Shown piece after piece: positions 9,184 to 17,757 of a DNA stretch of 64,000 nt. The notes beneath the pieces were generated by a model. That model worked only from the letters and a program-made list of their open reading frames with translations. It was not told where the DNA came from and did no database searches. The position numbers and the translations under genes were made by a program. Each line of letters starts with the position of its first letter. Positions within the stretch are counted from its first letter, which is position 1. Source of the stretch: Fimbriiglobus ruber (GTDB lineage Bacteria; Planctomycetota; Planctomycetia; Gemmatales; Gemmataceae); the NCBI RefSeq assembly GCF_002197845.1, contig NZ_NIDE01000014.1:1178001-1242000 (forward strand), read 5' to 3'.

Positions 9184-9450
9184 CTACGCGACCGGAACAG
9201 TCGCTTCGACCGGCTTGACGTTCACGCGGCGGCTCTGGCCGTCGAAGAAGACGGTCCCGTTGCACAGGGCGAACAGGCTGTCGTCTTTGGCCCGCTTGAC
9301 GTTACGGCCGGGGATGAACTTCGTCCCGCACTGGCGGACGATGATGCTGCCCGTGGACACGTACTCGCCGGCGTAGGCCTTGATGCCGCGGTGCTGCGCG
9401 TTCGAGTCGCGCCCGTTCCTGACCGACCCTTGCCCCTTCTTGTGTGCCAT
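9184..9450 (-). CDS. rpmA: 50S ribosomal protein L27
   Basis: The 88-residue protein begins [16 protein letters not shown] and contains the L27 core ([17 protein letters not shown], then [12 protein letters not shown] and [12 protein letters not shown]). L27 sits at the peptidyl-transferase centre of the 50S subunit. The start at 9450 is set by an AGGAGG ribosome site 8 bases upstream and by homology; an in-frame extension to 9642 is non-homologous. The usual partner rplU (L21) is not upstream here, so rpmA is a single-gene unit in this window. The C-terminus carries a short extra valine/proline tail ([11 protein letters not shown]). Confidence 0.97.
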   Translation of the reverse strand: MAHKKGQGSVRNGRDSNAQHRGIKAYAGEYVSTGSIIVRQCGTKFIPGRNVKRAKDDSLFALCNGTVFFDGQSRRVNVKPVEATVPVA

Positions 9451-9787
9451 GACGTATGGCCTCCTGTCGCTGGCGCTGCGCGGCGGCGCAACGGTGGAAT
9501 ACAAATAAGAACACGTATTGTAGCGGCCGCCGGGGGCGCGGCAACGGGGTTTGTGCCACGTTGGAACCCATTGCACGTTTCCAAAGTCCGCGGAGGCGTG
9601 GAGCTGGCGCAGGGGCTTGGGGTTGATGGACTCCAGACTCATCGCTCGCAGCTGGTAATAACCACACCACGATGTTCATTTGTGTGACGTTTAGAGGGCA
9701 CTCCTTGCATTGGATATTCTCGCGGAAAGAGTGAAAGTGCCAGCCGGGTTCCCGGATCATACTGGTGGCACCCGCGAGAAACCGCCG
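9451..9787. other. Intergenic region between rpmA and the sigma-DUF1559 gene
   Basis: This 337-bp stretch must hold the divergent promoters of rpmA and the downstream sigma gene. Apart from the rpmA ribosome site I see no gene, repeat or clear hairpin in it. Confidence 0.5.
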
Positions 9788-11605
9788 ATGTCCGAGTCGC
9801 TCGTCCGCATAATCCAGGCAGTCTATGCCGCCCCGGCCGCCGGGGCGTCGGACGCCGACCTACTGAGCCGGATCGCGGGCGGGACGGATGACTTGGCGTT
9901 CGAACTCTTAATCCGCCGGCACGCCGGGTTAGTCTGGCGCGTTTGCCGGGCCGTGACGCGCGACTATCACGCCGCTGAGGACGCCTTTCAGGCCACTTTC
10001 CTGGCCCTGGCGCGGAAGGCGAAGGCCGTCCGCGGGCCGGTCCCCGCGTGGCTCTACCAGGTCGCCTACCACGCCGCCCTGAAGGCCCGCCCGGCTCAGT
10101 GCCTCCCGACTCGCGACGCGGCCGCGTTCGAATTGCAACACGTTGACCCCGACACCGCCGCCTTTTTGCATGACGAATTGAACGCCCTGCCGGACATCTA
10201 CCGGGTGCCGGTGGTGCTGTGCCACTTGCACGGTCTCACCCAAGTCGAGGTGGCGAAGCAGCTCGGGTTGCCGATCGGAACGGTCGCCACGCGCGTCCGC
10301 CGCGGACTCGATCGGCTCCGAGACCGGCTCGTCCGGCGCGGGGTGGCCGCACCGGCGGGGGCGATCGCTCTACTCGCCGCGACCGAAGCGCCGGCGGTCG
10401 CGCCAGCACTCATCGCGACCGCGGCGGGGTTCGCCGGTTCCGCGGTCGCGATTCCCGCCACGATCACCCGGCTCTCCGAAGGAGCGATTTCCGCCATGAA
10501 GCCTTTCAAATGGAAGCTGACGACCATCCTACTCCTGGCCGCGACCGCCGCGGTCGGGGCGGCGGTCGCCCTCGGCCGGCCGGCCGATGAGCCAGCGGCT
10601 AACAAGCCCGCCGCCCCCGCTGCCGACAAGCCTGCCGCCCCGGCCCGCGGGCCGGCGGCCCACTGGCAGAGTGTCGCCAGTCGGGAGAACCTCCGAAAGA
10701 TCGCGATCGCGGTCCACGACTACAACGACGAACACGGCCACGTCCCGAAGGACATCACGGACAAGGACGGCCGGCCACTGCTCAGTTGGCGGGTGGCGAT
10801 CCTGCCGCAGCTTGAACAAGATGTTCTTTACGACCAGTTTAAGTTTAACGAGCCGTGGGACAGCCCTCACAACCGCAGGCTGATCGCTTACATGCCTCGG
10901 GTGTTCCGCGCTTCGGCACAGAAGGCGACCGACACATACATCAAGGCAATCGTCGGCCCGGGGGCGATTTTCGATCCGACAACGAAGGTCACGCTCCAGT
11001 CTGTTGCTGAAAGCGATGGCATGTCGCTCACGCTGATGCTGGTCGAAGCCGGATCACCCGTTCCGTGGACGAAGCCGGCCGACATTCTGTTCGACCCGAA
11101 GGGCAAGCCGCCAGTGCTGGAAGGCCCGTTCACGGACGCCGTTCACGTCGTCACCGGGGACGGGGCCACCCACCGCCTGTCGACGAAACCCGATCCCGAC
11201 GCGCTCAAGAACTACATTGGGAGGAACGACGGCAGAATCGTCGACCTCGTGGCACTTGAAGCCCCCAACGTGGTGCCGTCGACCGACGCGGAAAAGAAGG
11301 AATTCGCCGACAGTCAGAAAGATGTCGTGCAAAATGTGCGGTTAGCCGCAGGGGCGGCCGAAGACCGCTTCAGCGTTGAGCAGGAATTGCGGAAGCGGGG
11401 GCCACTGCCTCAGCCGGACCCGTCGAAGGCGCGGTCGCTGGATGAACTGGACGAAATAACGAAGCGGGTCGACAAGCAGCGGCGCGCCGACTCGGCCGAG
11501 TACATGAGACTGATCGAGCAGTTGCGCAAAATCGCCCCGAAAGCGGCCGAAAGCATCGAGTTCGCCCACAAAGCGCGGATGGGGGTGGAAGAGCGGAAGG
11601 AATAG
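9788..11605 (+). CDS. ECF sigma factor fused to a membrane-tethered DUF1559-like domain
   Basis: With ATG 9788 as start the product is about 605 residues. Residues 15-180 are a sigma factor: region 2 (AFELLIRRHAGLVWRV, AEDAFQATFLALARKA) and region 4 (LPDIYRVPVVLCHLHGLTQ, then VAKQLGLPIGTVATRVRRGL). A single transmembrane helix follows (WKLTTILLLAATAAVGAAVA), then an Ala/Pro/Lys linker. The extracytoplasmic domain resembles DUF1559 (ENLRKIAIAVHDYNDEHGH, LLSWRVAILPQLEQDVLYDQF). A charged helical tail ends the protein. Planctomycetes encode many ECF factors with such C-terminal extensions, thought to act as built-in sensors in place of a separate anti-sigma factor. The signal here is unknown. 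The in-frame TTG at 9710 would add 26 atypical residues. Confidence 0.85.
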   Translation: MSESLVRIIQAVYAAPAAGASDADLLSRIAGGTDDLAFELLIRRHAGLVWRVCRAVTRDYHAAEDAFQATFLALARKAKAVRGPVPAWLYQVAYHAALKARPAQCLPTRDAAAFELQHVDPDTAAFLHDELNALPDIYRVPVVLCHLHGLTQVEVAKQLGLPIGTVATRVRRGLDRLRDRLVRRGVAAPAGAIALLAATEAPAVAPALIATAAGFAGSAVAIPATITRLSEGAISAMKPFKWKLTTILLLAATAAVGAAVALGRPADEPAANKPAAPAADKPAAPARGPAAHWQSVASRENLRKIAIAVHDYNDEHGHVPKDITDKDGRPLLSWRVAILPQLEQDVLYDQFKFNEPWDSPHNRRLIAYMPRVFRASAQKATDTYIKAIVGPGAIFDPTTKVTLQSVAESDGMSLTLMLVEAGSPVPWTKPADILFDPKGKPPVLEGPFTDAVHVVTGDGATHRLSTKPDPDALKNYIGRNDGRIVDLVALEAPNVVPSTDAEKKEFADSQKDVVQNVRLAAGAAEDRFSVEQELRKRGPLPQPDPSKARSLDELDEITKRVDKQRRADSAEYMRLIEQLRKIAPKAAESIEFAHKARMGVEERKE

Positions 11606-11878
11606 AAGTTTGGACTGAGGTTCACTATTCCTTCACACCACCACTTCCACGAGGCCGCGGTGCTGCATTTCTGTGCATAACAGACAATCGTGCGAGGGTT
11701 ATTTGCAGTCGTATTGTGTGTAGCAGTTCGTGTATTCGCAAAGAGTTGTGTCGCGAATGCCACTGCCAGCCACCCGACCGGCACGCAGTATGCTTCTCAT
11801 CTCCCGCGGTTCCTTCCCCTGTCGTTTACCTCTCCGCAAGCTTTACAACTGTGTCACGATTTTCGAGCGAGAGAGGCC

Positions 11879-12733
11879 ATGACTGAGAGCCAGACGGAAA
11901 AGTACGGATTCCTGATCGACATGGACGGGGTGTTGTACCGTGGCGCGGATCTGCTTCCCGGGGCGGGCGAATTCGTCCGCGAACTGCGCGTCCGCGAGAT
12001 TCCATTCCGCTTCCTGACCAATAATAGCCAACGAACCCGCCGCGACGTGATCGCGAAACTCGCGCGGATGGGCATCGAAGCCGAAGAAGAACACGTCTTC
12101 ACCAGCGCGATGGCGACCGCGCGGTTCCTGGCCGAACAGAAGCCGGACGGCACCGCGTTCGTGATCGGCGAAGGCGGCCTGCTCACCGCCCTGCACCAGC
12201 ACGGGTACGCCGTGGTCGATCACGACCCGGACTACGTCGTCGTGGGCGAGGGGCGGACGTTCAACCTCGAACTGGTCGAGACGGCGGTGCGGATGATCAT
12301 GGGCGGGGCCAAGCTCATCGCCACCAACCTCGACCCGAACTGCCCGACGGCCAACGGCAGCCTGCGACCGGGGTGCGGGGCCATGGTCGCGATGCTCGAA
12401 ATCGCGACCGGCGTGAAGGCGTTCAGCGTCGGGAAGCCGAGCCCGGTGATGATGCGGGCCGCCCGCAAGGAACTGGGCCTGAGCACCGACGAGACCACCA
12501 TGATCGGCGACACGATGGAAACCGACATTCTGGGCGGCGTCCAACTCGGGTTCCACACCGTCCTGGTACTCAGCGGTGGAACCCGCCGCGAAGACCTGCA
12601 GAAGTACGCCTACCGGCCCGGCGTGGTCGTCCAGAACCTGGCCGACTTCTCCGACCTGATGAACCGGCACGACTGGGGCAACCCGTGGCAGCACACGTCG
12701 GCCTTCGCCCCGCTGCCGGTCGCGGTCGGGTAG
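11879..12733 (+). CDS. HAD-IIA family hydrolase (NagD-like phosphatase)
   Basis: ATG 11879 follows a gagagagg ribosome site and gives 284 residues. HAD motif I is DMDGVLYRG (D14, D16). Motif II is in FLTNNSQRTR, the motif III lysine is in VGKPSP, and motif IV is MIGDTMETDI. The C2 cap and 'LVLSGGT' loop match the NagD/AraL phosphatase subfamily, which dephosphorylates small phosphorylated metabolites such as nucleotides or sugar phosphates in the cytosol. The actual substrate cannot be read from sequence. The gene stands alone and is followed by a convincing intrinsic terminator. Confidence 0.9.
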   Translation: MTESQTEKYGFLIDMDGVLYRGADLLPGAGEFVRELRVREIPFRFLTNNSQRTRRDVIAKLARMGIEAEEEHVFTSAMATARFLAEQKPDGTAFVIGEGGLLTALHQHGYAVVDHDPDYVVVGEGRTFNLELVETAVRMIMGGAKLIATNLDPNCPTANGSLRPGCGAMVAMLEIATGVKAFSVGKPSPVMMRAARKELGLSTDETTMIGDTMETDILGGVQLGFHTVLVLSGGTRREDLQKYAYRPGVVVQNLADFSDLMNRHDWGNPWQHTSAFAPLPVAVG

Positions 12734-12770
12734 TCTGAGACGCTGACAACGAGAGTCCTCGCACCAGGAA

Positions 12771-12797
12771 CCCTCGGGCACACGCCCGGGGGTTTTT
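12771..12797 (+). terminator. Rho-independent terminator of the HAD gene
   Basis: A 9-bp GC-rich stem containing one T:G pair (12771-12779 with 12784-12792) and a 4-nt loop is followed by TTTTT (12793-12797), 38 bp after the stop codon. The layout is classical for an intrinsic terminator. Confidence 0.85.
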
Positions 12798-12977
12798 CGT
12801 CACGCCCCCCACTACTCCGGCATCCGGTAAGTTGTGGCGGCACGTTTTCAATCAGCAATTCCCGCCCCCTGTGTTTTCGCTTGGTTGAGCGGCCATGACG
12901 AAGTGTCCTTTCGTAATGGTCCGGGTATCTTATCTTGCATACCCTTCCCACATTAACATTGGCAAAGGATTCTTGCC

Positions 12978-14374
12978 ATGTTGCCACCGCCCGAATCGCC
13001 CCTGGCCGCGGATCGGCTGATCCGGATCGTCCGCGATCGGTTCAAGCACGTCCCCGACACGCGCACCGAACCGACCATCTCGTTGCGGGATGCGTTGCTC
13101 TCCGGGTTCGCCCTCTTCTTCCTCAAGTCCCCGTCCCTGTTGGCCTTCGAGCGCGAACGCACGAGCAACACGTTCAACCTACAGGCCCTGTTCGGGTTGA
13201 AGAAGATCCCCTGCGACACCCAGATGCGGACCATCCTCGACGACGTCGATCCCCGCCGCCTCCGACCGGCCTTCACCGATCTGTTTCGCCACCTCCAGCG
13301 TGGCAAATACCTCGAACGGTTCGTCTCCTTTCGGGGGCATGATTTGCTGGCCAGCGATGGCACCACCCACTTCTCGTCCGACAAAATCCATTGCCCGCAT
13401 TGCCTCAAGAAGCGCAGCCGCAACGGCGGCGTCAGCTACTCCCACCGCATGCTCGGGATGGCGTTGGTCCATCCCGACTTCCGGAAGTCGTTCCCCGGTG
13501 CCCGGAACCCATCATCCAACAAGCGGGACCACGAAGGGGGATGGCGAGCGGAGCGCCTCGGCCCGGGCGTTGGACGACTTCCGCCGGGAACATCCGAAAC
13601 TCCCGGTGATCATCGTGGAAGACGCCCTCCGCGCTGAGGGGCCGCATGTCCGCATCCTCAAGCCACACCGCATCCCCTTGATTTTGAGCGTCAAGCCCGG
13701 CAAACAGACGCACCTGTTCGCACAGATGAACCAGGCGGACGAGGATCGCCGCCAGGCGGACGAAGGGGTCCGCGCGCAGATGGCCCAGGATCTCGGCGCG
13801 CAGATGGACCAGGCCGACCAGAATGGACCAGGCCGACCAGGATCGCCGCGTCCACGTGTTGACGTTGGTCGACCCGGACGGGACCGTTCACCATGACCGC
13901 TGGCTGACCGACGCCGCCCTGAACAAGACCTACGCCGACGAGCGGGTCGGCATGCTCGACTACTGGGAGATCGGCGGGCGGGACATGCGGCATTTCCGTT
14001 GGATCACCGATCTCGAACTGACCGCCGGAACCGTGTCCGACATCACCCGGGGCGGGCGGGCGCGGTGGCGGATCGAGAACGAGACGTTCAACACCCTCAA
14101 GAACCGGGACTATGCATTTGAACACAATTTCGGCCACGGCCAGAATCACTTGGCGACGGTCTTTGCCCTGCTGATGATGTTGGCGTTTCTGGTCGACCAA
14201 GCCCAGCAGGTCGGCGACAGTCTATTCCAAGCGCTGTGGGCGAAGATGGGAAGCAAGCGGCGGTTGTGGAAGAAGGTGCTGAGCCTGTTCGAGTGCTTCC
14301 ATTTCCCCTCGTTCCGGCAACTTTACGAGACGTTATTGAACTTTCAGAAGATGCCGCTCCCGAATACCAGTTAG
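12978..14374 (+). pseudogene. Frameshifted DDE transposase (IS4-superfamily type)
   Basis: The gene starts at ATG 12978 (MLPPPESPLAADRLIRIV). It is readable as a transposase only across three frames: 12978 to about 13480, a short stretch (VPRCPEPIIQQ) near 13487-13520, about 13530-13800, and finally 13823-14374. Recognisable segments include FGLKKIPCDTQMRTILDDVD, LLASDGTTHFSSDKIHC with a CPHC pair, ALDDFRREHPKLPVIIVEDA, and the C-terminal RARWRIENETFNTLKN, the region holding the DDE glutamate. Two single-base losses and a 19-bp tandem duplication (13804-13841) explain the frame changes. The element is therefore very probably inactive. Confidence 0.8.
13804..13841 (+). repeat. 19-bp tandem duplication inside the transposase remnant
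   Basis: Two adjacent copies of a 19-bp unit (atggaccaggccgaccag plus one base) occupy 13804-13822 and 13823-13841. They differ only at the last base. Because 19 is not a multiple of 3, the duplication shifts the reading frame. Confidence 0.85.
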
Positions 14375-14672
14375 TGAACCCGTCGGTCGAATCGAAACGA
14401 ACCGGTCAGACGAGGCCGTCGGCGGGGTCTCCGGGGGGGTACGCGCCGGGAGTCAACATCGGCATCAATCCGAATGAAGATCAGATCATAGAAGGCGTAA
14501 TCGCGGGCATAAGCTGCTCCAATCTGGGTCAAAGCAGCTGATCTGCCGTCGAAGCTCTAATCGTCAATAGCAGCCCAGACTAATGGCTGAGCTGCAAAAA
14601 GCCAAAACGGGAATTGCTGGTTTCCAACGTGCCCGTACGCCACGCCGACCCGTACACCACACCCCTGGCATC

Positions 14673-14693
14673 CGGCACGTCGGAAACGTGCCG
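14673..14693 (-). terminator. Hairpin downstream of the DUF1559 gene
   Basis: An 8-bp stem (cggcacgt 14673-14680 with acgtgccg 14686-14693) surrounds a 5-nt loop about 20-40 bp past the DUF1559 stop codon on the minus strand. It overlaps the right inverted repeat of the degenerate IS. There is no T-tract, so any terminator role is tentative. Confidence 0.35.
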
Positions 14694-14712
14694 CCACAAC
14701 TTATACCGTCGC

Positions 14713-15630
14713 TCAGTTCAATGAAACGACTTCGCCCCCCTGCGCGGACCCCATCGCCAGCCACGTCGACGGCGTGATCGAGTTGGCGACGAACCGGATC
14801 GACCCGTCGCACAGGGCGGCGTTCACCCCGCCCGTGTGCCGGCTCCGGGCGAAGACATTAATCGTGTTGTTCCCGGTGGCGTTCACGCACGGCGGGTTCG
14901 GGAGAGCCGAGTCGCAGTTCTGGGCCGTGTTGTCGGGCTGGCTCGTGTTCGGCGGGGCGAACGTCGTGATCCCGCTCCCCGGCCCCCACCACCCGAACCC
15001 CCGCAGGTCGGACCGCTGGCCCTCGATGACCTCGCTGAGAAACACCGTGTTACTCGTCCCGTCGGTGATGTCGGTGATCCGGACCGGGGTACTCGGATTG
15101 AACGGGGCGCCCCCGAACGTCACCCCGTTGAAGGGGGTCGTCTGGTAGATCGTCGTGTTCCCGTAGTTCACCGCGTAGTTGTGGTTGGTGAGCGGGGCGA
15201 GCGGGGCGTTGGGCTGGTCGCTCGGGCAGGTCATGACGTTGAACCGGAGGCCCGTGACGTTCGAGTTCGGCGCGGCCCCGTACCGGGGGCCGGTCGAGTC
15301 GTCGCCGCCGTAGTTGATGTACTGGGCGAAGGCCGCCTGCTGCTCGATGTACGGCAGGATCGGAATCTGCCAGGTGCCCCAGCAACACCACTGGTTGCCG
15401 TAATTGACCGTCCCGGGCGACATCCCGACCGGGAGTGTCTGGTGGCCGTCGTGGTAGTTGTGCATCCCGAGGGCGAGCTGCTTGAGGTTGTTCGTACACT
15501 TGGCCCGGGCGGCGGCCTCCCGGACCTTCTGGACGGCGGGCAGCAGCAGGCCGATCAGGATGGCGATGATCGCGATCACTACCAGCAGCTCGATCAGCGT
15601 GAAGCCGCGGCGAGACGAACGGCGGGTCAT
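14713..15630 (-). CDS. DUF1559 protein with prepilin-type N-terminal methylation motif
   Basis: The 305-residue product begins with a type IV pilin-like class III signal, RRGFTLIELLVVIAIIAIL, with processing expected at G9/F10 and glutamate at position +5 (E14). The DUF1559 body follows: KCTNNLKQLALGMHNYHDGH, ILPYIEQQAAFAQYI and the C-terminal 'RSRHTGGVNAALCDGS' box. Such pseudopilin-like proteins occur in dozens of copies in planctomycete genomes, and they probably assemble or anchor in the envelope. The exact function is unknown. The gene follows a small lipoprotein gene with an 83-bp gap, a frequent pairing that suggests co-transcription. Confidence 0.93.
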   Translation of the reverse strand: MTRRSSRRGFTLIELLVVIAIIAILIGLLLPAVQKVREAAARAKCTNNLKQLALGMHNYHDGHQTLPVGMSPGTVNYGNQWCCWGTWQIPILPYIEQQAAFAQYINYGGDDSTGPRYGAAPNSNVTGLRFNVMTCPSDQPNAPLAPLTNHNYAVNYGNTTIYQTTPFNGVTFGGAPFNPSTPVRITDITDGTSNTVFLSEVIEGQRSDLRGFGWWGPGSGITTFAPPNTSQPDNTAQNCDSALPNPPCVNATGNNTINVFARSRHTGGVNAALCDGSIRFVANSITPSTWLAMGSAQGGEVVSLN

Positions 15631-15713
15631 GTTTGATACCTCGCGAATGAAGGGACCGTCGGCGGAAAGAAAATGAGAGGTCGATCAAAGAGAAACACAG
15701 ACGGATTACGGCG

Positions 15714-16124
15714 TCAGTCCAGTTTGAAATCGAACGTGTTCTCGCCGGAATCCTTGACGTCGCACGTCAGGGTCGATTTGGTGTTGTACCGATCGGGGAT
15801 GAGTTCCTTGGGGTACTTCATGGCCCCGGGAGGCCCGTCGGAGCTCGGTTTCGAATCCGGCATCGTCACCTCGACCCGGTACTTCCCCGCTTTAAGTCCG
15901 TACTCGGCCGGGACGAGGAACTGCCCGTCCTTGATCATCGCCCCGCCCCGAGAGGCGTTGGCCGGATCGGTCGACACGAACTGGATCGAGCCGTTGTTCA
16001 CCGGGACGGCCTTGAATGAAACGGTCCCTCGGACCGCCCGGCGGTCCGAGGCGGGCTCACAGCCGGCCAGGACCAACAGGCACGTCATCAGCGTCAGGCC
16101 GTAACACCAGAAACGACGGGACAT
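15714..16124 (-). CDS. Small lipoprotein partnered with the DUF1559 gene
   Basis: The 136-residue product has a lipoprotein signal peptide ending in the lipobox LAGC (C22), so it is expected to be lipid-anchored after export. The mature part (RGTVSFKAVPVNNGSIQFVS ... GGAMIKDGQFLVPAEYGLKA ... GKYRVEVTMPDSKP) looks like a carboxypeptidase-regulatory/transthyretin-like beta-sandwich. This is a common small planctomycete lipoprotein next to DUF1559 genes. The function is not established. It is upstream of and probably co-transcribed with the DUF1559 gene. Confidence 0.85.
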   Translation of the reverse strand: MSRRFWCYGLTLMTCLLVLAGCEPASDRRAVRGTVSFKAVPVNNGSIQFVSTDPANASRGGAMIKDGQFLVPAEYGLKAGKYRVEVTMPDSKPSSDGPPGAMKYPKELIPDRYNTKSTLTCDVKDSGENTFDFKLD

Positions 16125-16467
16125 GACATCTCCCTGGTAACTTCCGCGGGGAGTGGAAGCGGCGTGGGTCTGGCCGCACAGAGATTCAGGCGGTCGAAAC
16201 GACGACAGCGAATCTATTGTGTGCCGAACCGGGGGCGATCGGCGGGTTGGTCTGGCGAAGGCAAATCTATGTAGTCAGACGTTCGCCCGGTGCGTGAACC
16301 ACCCGAGGCGTTTAACGTCACGCAGTTTAACGGCGATCTCGCGAGTTCGGAGTCAGCGTCGAATGGAGAGCGTTTGGAATGTAAATCTTGGGGTGCGAGA
16401 AGTCAACAACGAGTTATGGCAATTTTCTCATTTACCCGAAATGTCCCGAATACAGACTTGATTGATT
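16125..16467. other. Intergenic region upstream of the lipoprotein operon
   Basis: This stretch of about 340 bp up to the IS630-type insertion should contain the promoter of the lipoprotein/DUF1559 unit. It is less GC-rich near the IS target. I see no gene and no clear repeat. Confidence 0.45.
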
Positions 16468-16568
16468 TATTCTCGGACTCGCCTGAAGTGACACAAGTCG
16501 GCCTTGAGCAACCAGGCCTGGATAGCGGAGGATAGATCCTTCACCGATCCGTCTGCGGGAGGGCAAGG

Positions 16569-17093
16569 ATGCGTCCCCAATATTCGTTTCCCGAACCCGT
16601 GGTCCAAGCGATCGCGGACGCGCGCTATCGGCACCCGGACCCGCGTGTCCAAGAGCGGATGGAGATTCTCTGGCTCAAGACCCGGAACGTGACGCACAGT
16701 CGGATCGCGGAGTTGGCCAACGTGTCGCGCTCCACGGTGCAGCGGACCCTGCGGATCTATGCGGCGAAGGGTCTGGATGGGGTCCGATCGTTCGGCTGGA
16801 AGGGCCAACCCAGTGCGCTGACACCGCATCACGGGACGATCGAAGACGCGTTTCGCCGGCACCCGCCGCACACGGCCCACGAGGCGGCGCGGCGGATCGA
16901 GGACCTGACGGGCGTCCGACGCAAGGCGTCGCGGGTGCGCCAGTTCTTGAAAGAGGATCTGGGGATGAAATGCCTGAAGGTGGCACCCATCCCGGTGCCG
17001 CCCAAGAAAACGGTCGACGAACACGCCCGCACGCAGGCGGATTTTTTAAAAGACGGAACTGGAACCGAAGTTGGCGGAAGCCCGCGACGGTAA
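16569..17093 (+). CDS. IS630-type transposase, N-terminal frame (HTH part), copy 1
   Basis: The 174-residue frame contains tandem helix-turn-helix DNA-binding segments: VTHSRIAELANVSRSTVQRT (one HTH) and HTAHEAARRIEDLTGVRRKA (winged-helix-like part). These bind the element ends. After ADFLKDG it leaves homology. The catalytic part continues in the +1 frame after a TTTTTTAAAA tract (17042-17051), which gives ADFL-K-TELEPKLAEA on shifting. Two-frame IS630 transposases are known to be joined by programmed frameshifting or transcriptional slippage, and that is inferred here. Confidence 0.85.
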   Translation: MRPQYSFPEPVVQAIADARYRHPDPRVQERMEILWLKTRNVTHSRIAELANVSRSTVQRTLRIYAAKGLDGVRSFGWKGQPSALTPHHGTIEDAFRRHPPHTAHEAARRIEDLTGVRRKASRVRQFLKEDLGMKCLKVAPIPVPPKKTVDEHARTQADFLKDGTGTEVGGSPRR

Positions 17094-17637
17094 GCGGACG
17101 GTGTACTTCGTGGACGCGTCGCACTTCGTCTTGGCGTCGTTCCTGGGGTGGGTGTGGTGCTTCGTCCGGTTACATGTCCGGGCCGCGTCGGGACGGCAGA
17201 GGTACAACGTGCTGGGTGCGCTGAACGCGGTCACGCACGAGCTGGTGACAGAAATCAACACGACGTACATCACGGCCACCTCGGTGTGTGCGTTGCTCCG
17301 CAAGATCGCGGCCCTCGGTGGGTCATTGCCGATCACGCTGGTACTCGACAACGCCCGCTACCAGCGGTGCGCGCTGGTGGAGCACACGGCCAAGGCACTC
17401 GGGATCGAGTTGTTGTTCCTGCCGTCGTATTCGCCGAACCTGAACTTGATCGAGCGACTCTGGAAGTTCGTGAAGAAGGAGGCGTTGAACAGCCGCCACC
17501 ATCAGGACTTCAAGAAGTTCCAGGAGGCCATCGACCATTGCTTGGCGGATCTGCCGACGAAACACCGAGAGAAACTGGCGACCCTGATGACCCACAAATT
17601 CCAGACGTGGGACAATGTGTCACTCCTGGACGCGTAA
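17071..17637 (+). CDS. IS630-type transposase, catalytic frame (DDE), copy 1
   Basis: The 188-residue frame holds the IS630 DDE catalytic core: YFVDASHFVLAS (first Asp), ITLVLDNARYQRC (second Asp), and LPSYSPNLNLIERLWKFVKK, carrying the third acidic residue (Glu) in the N-x2-ERLWK box. It has only a weak TTG start and is most likely made as a fusion with the preceding frame through the T6A4 tract at 17042-17051. It ends 4 bases before the right end of the element. Confidence 0.88.
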   Translation: MAEARDGKRTVYFVDASHFVLASFLGWVWCFVRLHVRAASGRQRYNVLGALNAVTHELVTEINTTYITATSVCALLRKIAALGGSLPITLVLDNARYQRCALVEHTAKALGIELLFLPSYSPNLNLIERLWKFVKKEALNSRHHQDFKKFQEAIDHCLADLPTKHREKLATLMTHKFQTWDNVSLLDA

Positions 17638-17757
17638 AGTATATCCCAAGGAGCTGACAGGACGGCCCTCTCCCAAATGAGCGACCGCAGGTCCGCCAGG
17701 CACCGCGAATACCTCATTTGCCAAATGAAAAATGATGGCTTACCAAACTCCTGCACC

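Larger units (their letters stand above)
12828..14703 (+). mobile_element. Degenerate insertion sequence bounded by 20-bp inverted repeats
   Basis: The perfect 20-bp sequence taagttgtggcggcacgttt (12828-12847) recurs inverted at 14684-14703. The two copies bracket a broken DDE transposase gene and about 300 bp of apparently non-coding DNA. The left copy lies just behind the HAD terminator, and the right copy is 9 bp from the DUF1559 stop codon. No target-site duplication is visible, so the repeats could be the IS ends or ends of a larger decayed element. Family assignment is not possible by eye. Confidence 0.5.
16470..17641 (+). mobile_element. IS630-family insertion sequence, copy 1
   Basis: The element is 1172 bp and flanked by TA on both sides (16468-16469 and 17642-17643), the target duplication expected for IS630/Tc1-type transposition. 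Its ends are imperfect inverted repeats of about 25 bp sharing the inner gtgacac block. It encodes a transposase in two overlapping frames. A second copy with the same boundaries and identical predicted proteins lies inverted at 42973-44144. The boundaries were set by comparing where the two copies stop matching. The identity of the copies implies recent activity. Confidence 0.9.

Noticed and set aside
9184-9642. A 152-codon version of rpmA
   Set aside because: The extra 64 N-terminal residues are non-homologous. The AGGAGG site and the MAHKKG start set 9450.
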